The translations under genes and the position numbers were made by a program. This document shows, one piece after another, positions 56,275 to 64,000 of a stretch of 64,000 nt of DNA. Origin of the DNA: Agaribacillus aureus (GTDB taxonomy: Bacteria > Bacteroidota > Bacteroidia > Cytophagales > Cyclobacteriaceae). The number at the start of each line of letters is the position of its first letter. The stretch's first letter is position 1. The stretch spans positions 124,001 through 188,000 of the forward strand of contig JAUJEB010000002.1 of the NCBI GenBank assembly GCA_030442055.1, written 5' to 3'. The notes beneath the pieces are model-generated. The model did no database searches. It was given only the letters and a program-made list of their open reading frames with translations, and was not told the origin of the DNA.

Positions 56275-57783
56275 ATGCACAACTCAATTTATAGCTGCTT
56301 ATTTTTTTTGGCGCTTTTCAATTGTTCTCAAAAAGACAAACCTGAATCAGCACTACAGCAAAGGCCTAACATTGTTTTTTTCTTTGTCGATGACATGGGT
56401 TGGCAGGATACCTCTTTGCCCTTTCATACGGAAACTACTAATCTGAACAGGCAGTACTTTACTCCTAATATGGAGCAATTGGCGAAAGAAGGAGTCAAGT
56501 TTACCCAGGCGTATGCTACAGCTGTCTGTTCGCCGTCACGTATTAGTTTAATGACAGGAATGAATGCCGCCCGGCATAAAGTTACCACCTGGACATTGCG
56601 AAAGGATAAATCTCCGGAGCCTGACCACCCTACATTGAGACCTCCCGAATGGAATGTTAACGGGTTAAGCGCTATACCTGGTCAGGAAAGATCAATATAT
56701 TCCGAAACGCTGCCTCAGTTGCTGAAAAAGGGCGGATACAAAACCATTCATGTGGGTAAAGCACATTTTGGGGCGAAAGGAACGTCAGGTGAAGATCCTC
56801 TTAATTTAGGATTTGATGTGAATATAGGAGGGCACGCTGCCGGCGGACCAGGCAGTTATTGGGCCAAATACAACTTTAGTGCTCACTGGAGGTCTCCCAA
56901 TAATCACATATGGGATGTGCCCGGATTGGAAAAATACCACGGCTCGGATACTTATCTTACCGAAGCGTTGACTGTAGAAGCCAACAAGGCGATCGATAAA
57001 GCGGTCGAGGAAAAGAAGCCGTTTTATTTATACATGTCGCATTATGCCATCCATGCCCCCTGGGAAAAAGATGATCGTTTCCATCAAAAATATGTCGATG
57101 CAGGTTTAAATAAATTTGATGCGGTGTATGCTTCCATGCTGGAAGGTATGGACAAATCGTTAGGTGATATCCGGGCTAACCTGAAGCGACTGGGCGTGGA
57201 TCAGCATACGATTATCGTTTTCATGTCTGATAATGGAGCCCCTAAACAAGCTGCCCGGAACCTTCCGCTCAGGGGACATAAATTAACTCCCTATGAAGGG
57301 GGAATCCGGGTTCCGATGATCGTAAAATGGCCGGGTGTAACACAAGCCGGATCGATCAACAAACAATACCTGATCATCGAGGATATTTTTCCGACTTTCC
57401 TTGAAATGGCTGGCCTTGATAGCGAAGCCGAAAAAAGCACGGATGGGGTCAGTTTTAAGCCATTGTTGACAGGCAAAGGAGCTTATCAATCAGACAGGCC
57501 AATTTATTGGCATTACCCTAACACTTATGATCAACCGCCTTACAGTGTGGTAAGAAAAGGGGATTGGAAACTGATCTATCATCACGCAGGCAGGAAATTG
57601 GAGTTGTTTAACCTAATAAATGATCTACGGGAAGAAAAAGACCTGTTGGTTGAAAACAAATCCAAAGCTGAGGAATTAGCTAAGTTGCTATCCGACCACC
57701 TAATTGAAACCGGAGGACAGATGCCTATCGACAAGGTTTCAGGAAATCCCGTGGATTACCCGGTGAATGTTCTCTTAGACTAA
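56275..57783 (+). CDS. Formylglycine-dependent sulfatase, lipoprotein
   Basis: 502 residues. The lipobox is LFNC (Cys17). The active site is CSPSR (Cys85), metal residues FVDDMGW (Asp39-Asp40) and MSDNGAPK, plus HVGKAHFG. It begins 20 bases after the SGNH gene and ends the run of plus-strand genes. Together with the esterase it suggests that the glycan or nucleotide-sugar target is sulfated and acylated. Confidence 0.92.
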   Translation: MHNSIYSCLFFLALFNCSQKDKPESALQQRPNIVFFFVDDMGWQDTSLPFHTETTNLNRQYFTPNMEQLAKEGVKFTQAYATAVCSPSRISLMTGMNAARHKVTTWTLRKDKSPEPDHPTLRPPEWNVNGLSAIPGQERSIYSETLPQLLKKGGYKTIHVGKAHFGAKGTSGEDPLNLGFDVNIGGHAAGGPGSYWAKYNFSAHWRSPNNHIWDVPGLEKYHGSDTYLTEALTVEANKAIDKAVEEKKPFYLYMSHYAIHAPWEKDDRFHQKYVDAGLNKFDAVYASMLEGMDKSLGDIRANLKRLGVDQHTIIVFMSDNGAPKQAARNLPLRGHKLTPYEGGIRVPMIVKWPGVTQAGSINKQYLIIEDIFPTFLEMAGLDSEAEKSTDGVSFKPLLTGKGAYQSDRPIYWHYPNTYDQPPYSVVRKGDWKLIYHHAGRKLELFNLINDLREEKDLLVENKSKAEELAKLLSDHLIETGGQMPIDKVSGNPVDYPVNVLLD

Positions 57784-57882
57784 ATTAGAATTAAAAGATC
57801 GCAACCAATTAGCAGATCAATCCAGCGAAGCATTAAAGCGCCTCAGGTCCAAAACGACAGTTCTTTCCAAAGGAGCGTTGCG

Positions 57883-59025
57883 TTATTGACCCCCATTTTT
57901 TTCTTTTACACTATAAATCTCCGTCTTTAGGATCTTACCTTTTAATTGTACTGCGCCCTTCGCATTAAAATCATACTTATCGTCCTTGGAAACAAGTTCA
58001 AACAATGCGCTCGAAATTAAAATTTCTTCTCCCTGCACGCCGCACTCACTTTGAATACGGGCAGCCGTATTGATTGTATCGCCATGATAGGCAATCTCAC
58101 GCTTTTCTTCGCCGACTTCCGCAACCACAATTCGCCCCACATTTAATCCCGCCTTAAATTGAGGAATAACATCGTAGCTGTCTTTGTAATAACCCGACCT
58201 TTCTTTAATACGCTTCTTATATTTAAAAAAAGCAGACAGACAATTGGACTGTATAACACCATTTTCCTTTGTCCATGTCAATACAGCTTCGTCTCCGACA
58301 TATTGATAAACCTCTGCTTTATACTTGAATATTGTCTCCAGGTCTGAAAAACAGTCCTGTATCAATTGACTATACTTAAGGTGTCCTAATTTTTCAGCCA
58401 ACGAAGTGGAAGATTTTAAATCCATAAACATAAAAACCCGGTCTTCTTCTTTGGGTTTATGAAAAGAGCCAAGGAGCATTTTTAATAAGTTTCCCCGGCC
58501 AAACTTTCTATCGACCTCCTTTACAAAGTGTACCAGAAAAACTACCATAAAACAATAGAAAAGCACTAATAACATTTCCTTCGAAAAAAGAAAACTATAT
58601 CGTTCACGGAGCCCCAACTGCTTATCGTCAAAGTAGGAAAATGCTGCAATCCCTAAAGCCGTCAGAAAAACAAAGATCACCGAGTATATCACCGATCTAA
58701 AGAGCACAGCTTTTCCAAATGAGGTTCGTTTGGAAAAACTGGGTGGCAAAAGGACATCTACAGTCCCAAAAACAAATCCGGCAGCTACCCCTAAAATCAA
58801 ATAAATTAAAACCATCTCTCCGGCACTCAGGTCCGGTCCATCAACCAGATCCTGCCCAAACTGTCTCATTAGTCCCCAAAAAGAGAAGGCCAGAAACCAT
58901 ATGATAAAGTGAATAAAAACCTTTTTGAAATACTGATATGCCTTTGACATGGGCGTTTGATTCGTTAATACATGGGCCAGGGTGGGGGCACCATTTGTTT
59001 TAGGCATCATACCCCCTTTGCGCAT
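57883..59025 (-). CDS. Membrane class III adenylate/guanylate cyclase
   Basis: 380 residues. Four membrane helices (about 37-53, 70-90, 110-130, 149-168) precede a cyclase domain with metal-binding Asp202 (FMDLKSST) and Asp245 (YQYVGDEAVLTW), GLNVGRIVVAEVG and GDTINTAARIQ. The product is a cyclic nucleotide; whether cAMP or cGMP cannot be told with certainty. It is convergent with the sulfatase gene. An internal ATG at 59007 or 58950 would drop the odd N-terminal stretch. Confidence 0.85.
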   Translation of the reverse strand: MRKGGMMPKTNGAPTLAHVLTNQTPMSKAYQYFKKVFIHFIIWFLAFSFWGLMRQFGQDLVDGPDLSAGEMVLIYLILGVAAGFVFGTVDVLLPPSFSKRTSFGKAVLFRSVIYSVIFVFLTALGIAAFSYFDDKQLGLRERYSFLFSKEMLLVLFYCFMVVFLVHFVKEVDRKFGRGNLLKMLLGSFHKPKEEDRVFMFMDLKSSTSLAEKLGHLKYSQLIQDCFSDLETIFKYKAEVYQYVGDEAVLTWTKENGVIQSNCLSAFFKYKKRIKERSGYYKDSYDVIPQFKAGLNVGRIVVAEVGEEKREIAYHGDTINTAARIQSECGVQGEEILISSALFELVSKDDKYDFNAKGAVQLKGKILKTEIYSVKEKNGGQ

Positions 59026-59377
59026 TTAAAGCTAAGGGATTTTTGATTTTTAAAAAACTGTCATGGTTTATTTGAAAAAAGAAATAAATATGGTGGCATA
59101 CATGTTATAGCCCAGCTCTGCCGGCTAACATAATATCATTTTACCATCTACCTATCTGACCTGCCAGCACCATAGATAACGGGTATTAAAGCTTGTGCCA
59201 TCTAACTTACTTATTCAGTTTGATTCATTTCGAAAAATGCCCAAGATTTGGTATTGCCAGAAATTCACTATCGGCCGTAATTTCAATCTCCCTGATTTCA
59301 GTTATTCAATTTCACTGGTAATGGTGGTTTTAAGAAAATGAAATCTCCGGAGCTTTGTTTAAATAAAAAAAATAAAA
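59026..59377. other. Intergenic region upstream of the membrane protein/subtilase trio
   Basis: About 350 bases between divergent genes, with no open frame of note. It contains a 33-base element (59224-59256) that reappears upstream of the dodecin-like gene. Confidence 0.45.
59224..59256 (+). repeat. Shared upstream element, copy 1
   Basis: The stretch from TTCATTTCGAAAAATGCC to GGTATTG matches 63811-63844 at about 27 of 33-34 positions with one single-base gap. It lies about 120 bases before the membrane-protein gene of the trio. It is a candidate common regulatory site. Confidence 0.45.
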
Positions 59378-59914
59378 ATGATCGCAACTATTATTATCAT
59401 ACTAACCATTATTCTAGTACTTGTGCTGGCCCTTAAAACCGGGATACTCCGGGATCCAAATTCTTGTTCAAACCCCGTTCAGAGAAATACCTACAGTTTG
59501 GGGCGGACCCAGTTGATGTTATGGACTACCATTGTTTTCTGTTCCTATATATATCTGGTCACAAAAACGGATTGGCAAGATATCAAATTTACAGAAAGTG
59601 TAGCCCTGTTGTTGGGTATAAGTGCTGGCACCACGGTCATCAGCCGTTCCATAGATAAAACGTCAGGTGTCACACAGAAAAACAGTTCCGGTACTGACGG
59701 GTGCTCCAAAGGATTTATCATCGACATATTATCTGACCGTGAGGGGATCAGCGTCCATCGGTTTCAGCAGGTGATTTTCACCCTGTTGCTGGTGTATGTT
59801 TACCTCAGCGGCCTGATCATCAATAAGAATTTTCCCGACCTGGACAACTACCTGCTGGTATTAGCTGGTGTAAGTGCAGGCGGATATTTAGGAGTTAAAA
59901 TTAATGAGAAATGA
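59378..59914 (+). CDS. Membrane protein with a duplicated two-helix unit, first gene of the subtilase trio
   Basis: 178 residues. One N-terminal helix (3-20), then two copies of a unit: RTQLMLWTTIVFCSYIYL...LLLGISAG (43-84) and RFQQVIFTLLLVYVYL...VLAGVSAG (128-168), each with an R-x-Q start, two helices and a G-[IV]-S-A-G motif. A hydrophilic linker with ILSDREGISVHRFQ joins them. The pattern resembles small membrane proteins of the type SLSRTQ...GISAGT that I have seen in variable bacterial loci, but I cannot name the family. Its stop overlaps the subtilase start (ATGA). Confidence 0.7.
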   Translation: MIATIIIILTIILVLVLALKTGILRDPNSCSNPVQRNTYSLGRTQLMLWTTIVFCSYIYLVTKTDWQDIKFTESVALLLGISAGTTVISRSIDKTSGVTQKNSSGTDGCSKGFIIDILSDREGISVHRFQQVIFTLLLVYVYLSGLIINKNFPDLDNYLLVLAGVSAGGYLGVKINEK

Positions 59915-60843
59915 GTACAAATTTAACCGAAAACGTTATTAGTATACCAAGCACCCTAATTAGAAAATCATTCAGAGATTATCCAAATTCAGAATTGCTT
60001 GGTCAAAATTTAGATCAGGGATTAATAGATAGAGAAATCCCTAGCGTTTGGAATTTTTCTCAGGGAAAGGGTGTAAAAATTGCCATACTTGATACCGGAG
60101 TTGCTCTGAATCACCCCGACTTAAGGGGCAACATAGCAAAAGTCAAAAATTTCACAAAAAGTATTGTTGGTGTATATGATATAGATGGTCATGGTACACA
60201 CATAGCAGGTATAGTCTCTGCCCTGAGAAATAACATCAACTACGTTGGTGTAGCACCCAAATCAAAACTTTACATAGGTAAAACCCTTAACGATAACGGC
60301 AAGGGAAATCCTAAAAATTTGATTAAGGGCATTAAATGGGCAATTAAAAATAAAGTAAATGTACTGTCATTGAGTTTGGCATTTGATGACAATATTAAGG
60401 AAGTCGAGGATGCGATTGATAAAGCAATAGAAAATGAAATAATTGTAGTGTGCGCAGCAGGCAAATTAGTCTCTGAAATTCAATTTCCAGGAAAATACGA
60501 TCCTGTTATAACGGTAGGTATTTCATTGGGTGATGAGGTAGCAAAGATATCACCTCAAGGTAAGGAGCTGGATATCCTCGCTCCTGGCATAAGTGTTAAA
60601 TCAACAGAACCCTATGGGGAAGGTGTAAGATCCGGTACATCAATGGCTGCCCCTTTTGTCAGTGGAGTAATTGCACTTTACTTAGCAAAGTACAAAAAGG
60701 AATTAAAGGGGAAAAAGAATATTCACAGCTTCATTAAAAATAAATTGCGAGGAACCGCATCTCAGAAAACGGAACCTAACCCAAACATTTACTATGGTCA
60801 CGGAATTATTGATCCAATTAAATTTATATTATCTCAACCCTAA
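59911..60843 (+). CDS. S8 (subtilisin-like) serine protease without signal peptide, oxyanion Asn replaced
   Basis: 310 residues. The catalytic triad is Asp61 (AILDTG), His94 (DGHGTHIAG) and Ser244 (SGTSMAAPFVSG). The usual oxyanion-hole asparagine in the AAGN motif is lysine (CAAGK, Lys184), so activity may be reduced, regulated or specialised. There is no signal peptide or long propeptide, so it is cytosolic or held at the membrane by its partner. It is coupled to the membrane protein upstream (ATGA) and sits 5 bases before the next gene. Confidence 0.85.
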   Translation: MSTNLTENVISIPSTLIRKSFRDYPNSELLGQNLDQGLIDREIPSVWNFSQGKGVKIAILDTGVALNHPDLRGNIAKVKNFTKSIVGVYDIDGHGTHIAGIVSALRNNINYVGVAPKSKLYIGKTLNDNGKGNPKNLIKGIKWAIKNKVNVLSLSLAFDDNIKEVEDAIDKAIENEIIVVCAAGKLVSEIQFPGKYDPVITVGISLGDEVAKISPQGKELDILAPGISVKSTEPYGEGVRSGTSMAAPFVSGVIALYLAKYKKELKGKKNIHSFIKNKLRGTASQKTEPNPNIYYGHGIIDPIKFILSQP

Positions 60844-60848
60844 AAATC

Positions 60849-61244
60849 ATGAAAAAGAACTTAAGTGTAGCTATTCATCACAATCGTAAGACGATTAAGC
60901 CTTTTATTTATCTGGAAGAAGTATATACAGGAACGAGCATAACGCAATATTCGTTATTTGTAAAAATATTTTCAGATAATTCAGAAATTAAACTACTTAG
61001 TGCTCCAGCCGGTTTAGGAACACTCAGTCAGGATAGTGTAACTAGAATTTTTGAAATTAAAATAGAAGAAGATACAAGCTCATCAATTAGAAATGTAATT
61101 GATTATTCTGTTGATATCCCGGTTACAGCAATTATAGCTCCCGAATGTGAAGTTTACGTCATATTAGACGTGAAAGATCATTTGGGTGCGGCAAAGGTTA
61201 ACCACGACGGATCCAGCGTAGGCCGCTATAGTGATGCCGACTAG
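60849..61244 (+). CDS. Small protein of unknown function in the subtilase trio
   Basis: 131 residues, no signal peptide or membrane segment. It appears all-beta (TQYSLFVKIFSDNSEIKLL, TRIFEIKIEED, VDIPVTAIIAPECEVYVIL) and ends in a polar tail (NHDGSSVGRYSDAD). I recognise no family. Its position 5 bases after the protease suggests a substrate, inhibitor or sensor for the protease. Confidence 0.65.
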   Translation: MKKNLSVAIHHNRKTIKPFIYLEEVYTGTSITQYSLFVKIFSDNSEIKLLSAPAGLGTLSQDSVTRIFEIKIEEDTSSSIRNVIDYSVDIPVTAIIAPECEVYVILDVKDHLGAAKVNHDGSSVGRYSDAD

Positions 61245-61260
61245 ATAAGTTTACTTGCAT

Positions 61261-61307
61261 ATTTAAACAGAATGCTCGAAATTGTAAAAAAAGCATTCTG
61301 TTTAAAT
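61261..61307 (+). promoter_or_regulatory. Perfect 15-bp hairpin reaching into a start codon
   Basis: ATTTAAACAGAATGC (61261-61275) pairs perfectly with GCATTCTGTTTAAAT (61293-61307) around a 17-base loop. The right arm includes the first two bases of the histidine kinase ATG (61306-61308). The T run expected of a terminator is absent after it. It could hide the ribosome-binding region, or terminate the trio upstream. Confidence 0.7.
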
Positions 61308-63132
61308 GTCCCTTGATCGCTATTTTTTTGCTTTTGCCATTTTTTATGGTGCCGTTTTCACGGTGTTTGGTCAACCTGCAACTAATCGAGACCTGGCCGA
61401 TTCGTTACGATCAGCGGGACTCAAGCTTAAAAATCAGGGGGATTTTGATTCGGCTTTAACTTTATATCAACAGGCTATTATTCAATTCTCAACACATGAT
61501 TTGCCGATAGAGGTAGCCGATTGCCACAATAAGATTGGGATTGTATATTTTAGAATGGCTGCTTATGATTCCGCTCTTTATCATTATTTCCAAAGCGTTA
61601 GCATCAATGATTCGCTGCGTCATTTACCTGGTTTGATTAAAAACTATATCAATTTGAGTAATTATTACGCCGTGAATCATGACTATTCCAATGCAACAAG
61701 CTTCAATAAGATGGGGCGCGCGCTGGCAATTGAATTAAATGACCATGGTAAATTAGCATTGCTATTAGAAAACCTTGGCAATATATTTACCCGGTTAGAT
61801 TATAAAAAAGCAAATCCGGATTCCGCCCGCTTTTATTTTGCCAAATCTATCAGAATATTCGAAGAGGGGAATAATATCGCCAATGCCGCCGGAGGATATC
61901 AAAACCTGGGGTTGGTATATGAACAAGAAAATGTGTTGGACAGCGCTGATTTCTATTATAGGAAAAGTCTGCAATTGCTTAAATCCGCAAAGCTGACCGC
62001 TGCCCAGGTGCCCCTCCATAGAAATCTGGGAAATCTGGCTAACAAATTAGGACAACCATTAACTGCCTTAAATTATTTTCAGCAAGGAATTAAATTAGCG
62101 CAGCAGCATCGTATGCGGGGAAGTATACATTCTATCTCAGGAAACCTGGCCGAAATTCATGAACTGTTGGGCAACTTTCAAAAAGCGCTCTATTGGGAAA
62201 AATTCAATCATACTTATAGCGACTCTTTATTTAATGAGTCTAAAGCGCTGCAAATAAGTGAGTTAAATACAAAATATGAAACCGAAAAAACGGAAAAAGA
62301 GCTGGCCCAGGCTCAGGGTGAGGTCTTACGCAGAACTGCTGAACGGGATGGCTATCTCTACACTTTGGCCGTATTTTTAGTCCTGGCCATCGTATTGGTC
62401 TTAGTTTATCAGCAACGGCAAAAAGCGGTAGTTGCTTTACAAAGAAAGGAAAAGTCATTGTTCGACCAACGCGTGAACCAGCTTTTACTCGAGCAGGAAG
62501 TAAATTCCCTGAACGCCATGTTAGACGGAGAAGAAAAGGAAAGGAAAAGAATTGCCAAGGAGCTACATGATAGGGTTGCCAGTTTACTTACTGCCATTAA
62601 ATATGCCCGCCAGGGAAATAGTAAAGCTGCCGAAGACGATAAGATAGGCCAACTCCTGGATGATGCTTTAGAAGAAACCAGAACCCTGTCACACTCCTTT
62701 GCTTCGGGTGTATTGGCCAAATTTGGATTAAAGGCGGCCGTAGAAGATTTGACAGGATCCATTGAAAATGACCATAATATTCAGGTTTCGGTGAATTTAG
62801 CAGGTTTCAATGACCGGATCAATACAATGATCGAAATAGATGTATACCGGATCATTCAGGAATTAATCAGTAACACATTAAAGCACTCAAAAGCTCATAA
62901 CGTTGATCTCCGGATGAACATGGATCACAACAAATTGCATCTATTTTACTCAGATGATGGATCGGGTTTTGATAAGGACGTGGTTACCAATGGCATCGGA
63001 TTGAGAAATATAGATGCCAGAGTACAAAAATATCATGGAAATCTGCATATTAACACTGAACCACGGCAAGGTGTTAAGGTGCAAATTGCTATCCCAATCT
63101 TTGATGATGAAAAAATTACTATTAGCGGATGA
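61306..63132 (+). CDS. TPR-containing sensor histidine kinase (HisKA_3/NarX type)
   Basis: 608 residues. The signal peptide ends near VFGQ. A periplasmic tetratricopeptide-repeat sensor (about 30-340) precedes one membrane helix (351-369), a coiled coil, and the kinase with dimerisation histidine His421 (KRIAKELHDRVASLL) and ATPase (ELISNTLKHSKAHN, SDDGSGFD, GIGLRNIDARVQKYHGNL in part). It phosphorylates the LuxR-type regulator encoded next, overlapping by 26 bases. The ligand is unknown. Confidence 0.92.
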   Translation: MSLDRYFFAFAIFYGAVFTVFGQPATNRDLADSLRSAGLKLKNQGDFDSALTLYQQAIIQFSTHDLPIEVADCHNKIGIVYFRMAAYDSALYHYFQSVSINDSLRHLPGLIKNYINLSNYYAVNHDYSNATSFNKMGRALAIELNDHGKLALLLENLGNIFTRLDYKKANPDSARFYFAKSIRIFEEGNNIANAAGGYQNLGLVYEQENVLDSADFYYRKSLQLLKSAKLTAAQVPLHRNLGNLANKLGQPLTALNYFQQGIKLAQQHRMRGSIHSISGNLAEIHELLGNFQKALYWEKFNHTYSDSLFNESKALQISELNTKYETEKTEKELAQAQGEVLRRTAERDGYLYTLAVFLVLAIVLVLVYQQRQKAVVALQRKEKSLFDQRVNQLLLEQEVNSLNAMLDGEEKERKRIAKELHDRVASLLTAIKYARQGNSKAAEDDKIGQLLDDALEETRTLSHSFASGVLAKFGLKAAVEDLTGSIENDHNIQVSVNLAGFNDRINTMIEIDVYRIIQELISNTLKHSKAHNVDLRMNMDHNKLHLFYSDDGSGFDKDVVTNGIGLRNIDARVQKYHGNLHINTEPRQGVKVQIAIPIFDDEKITISG

Positions 63133-63736
63133 CCATCAAATTGTGCTGGATGGTTTAAAAAAAATAATAGAAGATGCCCCCTTTGTCGAGCTGGCAGGTG
63201 AGGCAAACGATGGGGAAGCGGTATTATCGTTTTTGAGCAAATACCCAATCGATATTGTTTGCATGGATATTGAAATGCCAATTCTGGATGGCATCGCCAC
63301 TTCCCGTCGAATCAAGGAACAGTTCCCCCATGTAAAAATATTGATCCTTAGCATGTACAACCGGCCGCAATTTGTAAAGGAGCTGCTAAAGATAGGAATT
63401 GACGGTTTTGTGAAGAAAGATGCTGGCAGACTTGAATTTTTGCTTGCCCTGGAGCATTTGGTAAAAGGAGATACCTATTATAGTCAACATTTTACAAAGG
63501 CACTGGTGCAAGCTGATAGACAAGGAGCAGAGCAAATAAAACTTACCACTCGGGAAAAGGAAGTACTTAATCTATTGTATGAAGGACTAACCACCATTGA
63601 AATTGCTCATCAACTGTTTATTAGTACCCATACAGTGGAATCTCATCGAAAAAATCTTCTGAGCAAATTTGGAGTTAACAACACCCCATCGCTAATAAAG
63701 AAAGCCATGAGGTCAGGTCTTGTTTCAATTTCTTAA
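63107..63736 (+). CDS. LuxR/NarL-family response regulator
   Basis: 209 residues. The receiver domain has the acidic pair (Asp8-Asp9), phosphoacceptor Asp54 (VCMDIEMPILDG) and Lys in FVKKDAG. The C-terminal helix-turn-helix is LTTREKEVLNLLYEGLTTIEIAHQLFIS with HTVESHRKNLL. Partner of the kinase gene, whose end it overlaps. The start is the ATG at 63107 or 63104. Confidence 0.93.
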   Translation: MKKLLLADDHQIVLDGLKKIIEDAPFVELAGEANDGEAVLSFLSKYPIDIVCMDIEMPILDGIATSRRIKEQFPHVKILILSMYNRPQFVKELLKIGIDGFVKKDAGRLEFLLALEHLVKGDTYYSQHFTKALVQADRQGAEQIKLTTREKEVLNLLYEGLTTIEIAHQLFISTHTVESHRKNLLSKFGVNNTPSLIKKAMRSGLVSIS

Positions 63737-63810
63737 TAATTACACTGGTAGATATCCTGGTCGTTCAGTTTTAACCTTCCTTTAATGGTCACCACTTGAT
63801 CCATCTGAAA

Positions 63811-63844
63811 TTCACTTCGAAAATATGCCAAAGGTTGGGAATTG
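63811..63844 (+). repeat. Shared upstream element, copy 2
   Basis: Matches the element at 59224-59256 (core TTCGAAAA, TGCC, GG-ATTG). It lies about 65 bases before the dodecin-like gene. Confidence 0.45.
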
Positions 63845-63908
63845 ATTTTAGATCGTTAATTGTTGAAAATTGTCTTAAATAATTATTGACAATTTAAACT
63901 ACTAAATC

Positions 63909-64000
63909 ATGTTAGCAAATCATGGAGTTGAACATCAGGATGTAATAAGGATCATAGGCTCATCTGAAAAAAGTTTTGATGAAGCAGTTCAAAATGGTAT
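63909..64000 (+). CDS. Start of a dodecin-like gene, cut by the window edge
   Basis: The first 30 residues (MLANHGVEHQDVIRIIGSS, EKSFDEAVQNG) match the beginning of dodecin-type small flavin-binding proteins, whose pattern is VIEIIGSSEKSWEDAV. The rest lies outside the window. It follows the response regulator by about 170 bases and may be one of its targets. Confidence 0.55.
   Translation, partial: MLANHGVEHQDVIRIIGSSEKSFDEAVQNG

Noticed and set aside
1-64000. tRNA, rRNA, CRISPR array, transposase, integrase or attachment site
   Set aside because: I looked for them across the window and saw no cloverleaf, spaced direct repeats, transposase motif or prophage gene.

Overview
The window looks like chromosome of a Bacteroidota member, most likely a Cytophagales-type polysaccharide degrader. 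The evidence is a SusC/SusD pair, two ECF sigma/FecR pairs that end in TonB-dependent receptors carrying STN signalling domains, a type IX secretion (Por) sorting tail, a BlaR1-like M56 peptidase, many lipoproteins and few recognisable Shine-Dalgarno sequences. I found no rRNA, tRNA, CRISPR array, transposase or phage gene.

Layout. 1-8.3 kb is mixed housekeeping and stress content: phenolic acid decarboxylase, a truncated DUF1348 protein with a TetR repressor, a T9SS-exported YCF48/BNR-type protein, an M56/TonB signalling peptidase, an azurin lipoprotein, a lipoprotein gene broken by one stop codon, and endonuclease III. 8.3-10.1 kb is a two-subunit GMC dehydrogenase. 10.5-21.9 kb is a polysaccharide utilisation locus (PUL): ECF sigma, FecR, SusC, SusD, GH36, a CE6-like esterase and a DUF1080 protein. 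22.3-26.7 kb holds an orphan sulfotransferase-like gene and, on the minus strand, a membrane transglutaminase / ATP-grasp ligase / micro-membrane protein / outer-membrane protein operon. 26.9-31.0 kb is a divergent sigma/FecR/receptor system.

35.2-45.1 kb is an L-fucose locus: AraC regulator, enolase-superfamily dehydratase, SDR, aldo-keto reductase, Zn-alcohol dehydrogenase, Na+/sugar symporter, a lipoprotein mutarotase, a GH29 fucosidase and a sulfatase. This fits removal of sulfate and fucose from a sulfated glycan followed by oxidative, non-phosphorylating fucose breakdown. 45.2-57.8 kb is a ribose/nucleoside-type locus: ribokinase and a GRP-family transporter face a LacI regulator across a clear operator. 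The LacI gene is followed by two FG-GAP proteins, two exported nucleoside hydrolases, a DUF1593 protein, an SGNH esterase and a sulfatase.

57.9-64 kb carries a membrane class III nucleotidyl cyclase, a tight trio (duplicated-half membrane protein, signal-less subtilase with an altered oxyanion residue, 131-residue unknown), a TPR histidine kinase with its LuxR-type regulator, and the start of a dodecin-like gene.

The two best candidates for undescribed biology are the transglutaminase/ATP-grasp operon, whose transglutaminase keeps a complete Cys-His-Asp triad although it resembles families described as inactive, and the membrane protein/subtilase/131-residue trio. All functional calls come from reading the sequence; no database search was run.
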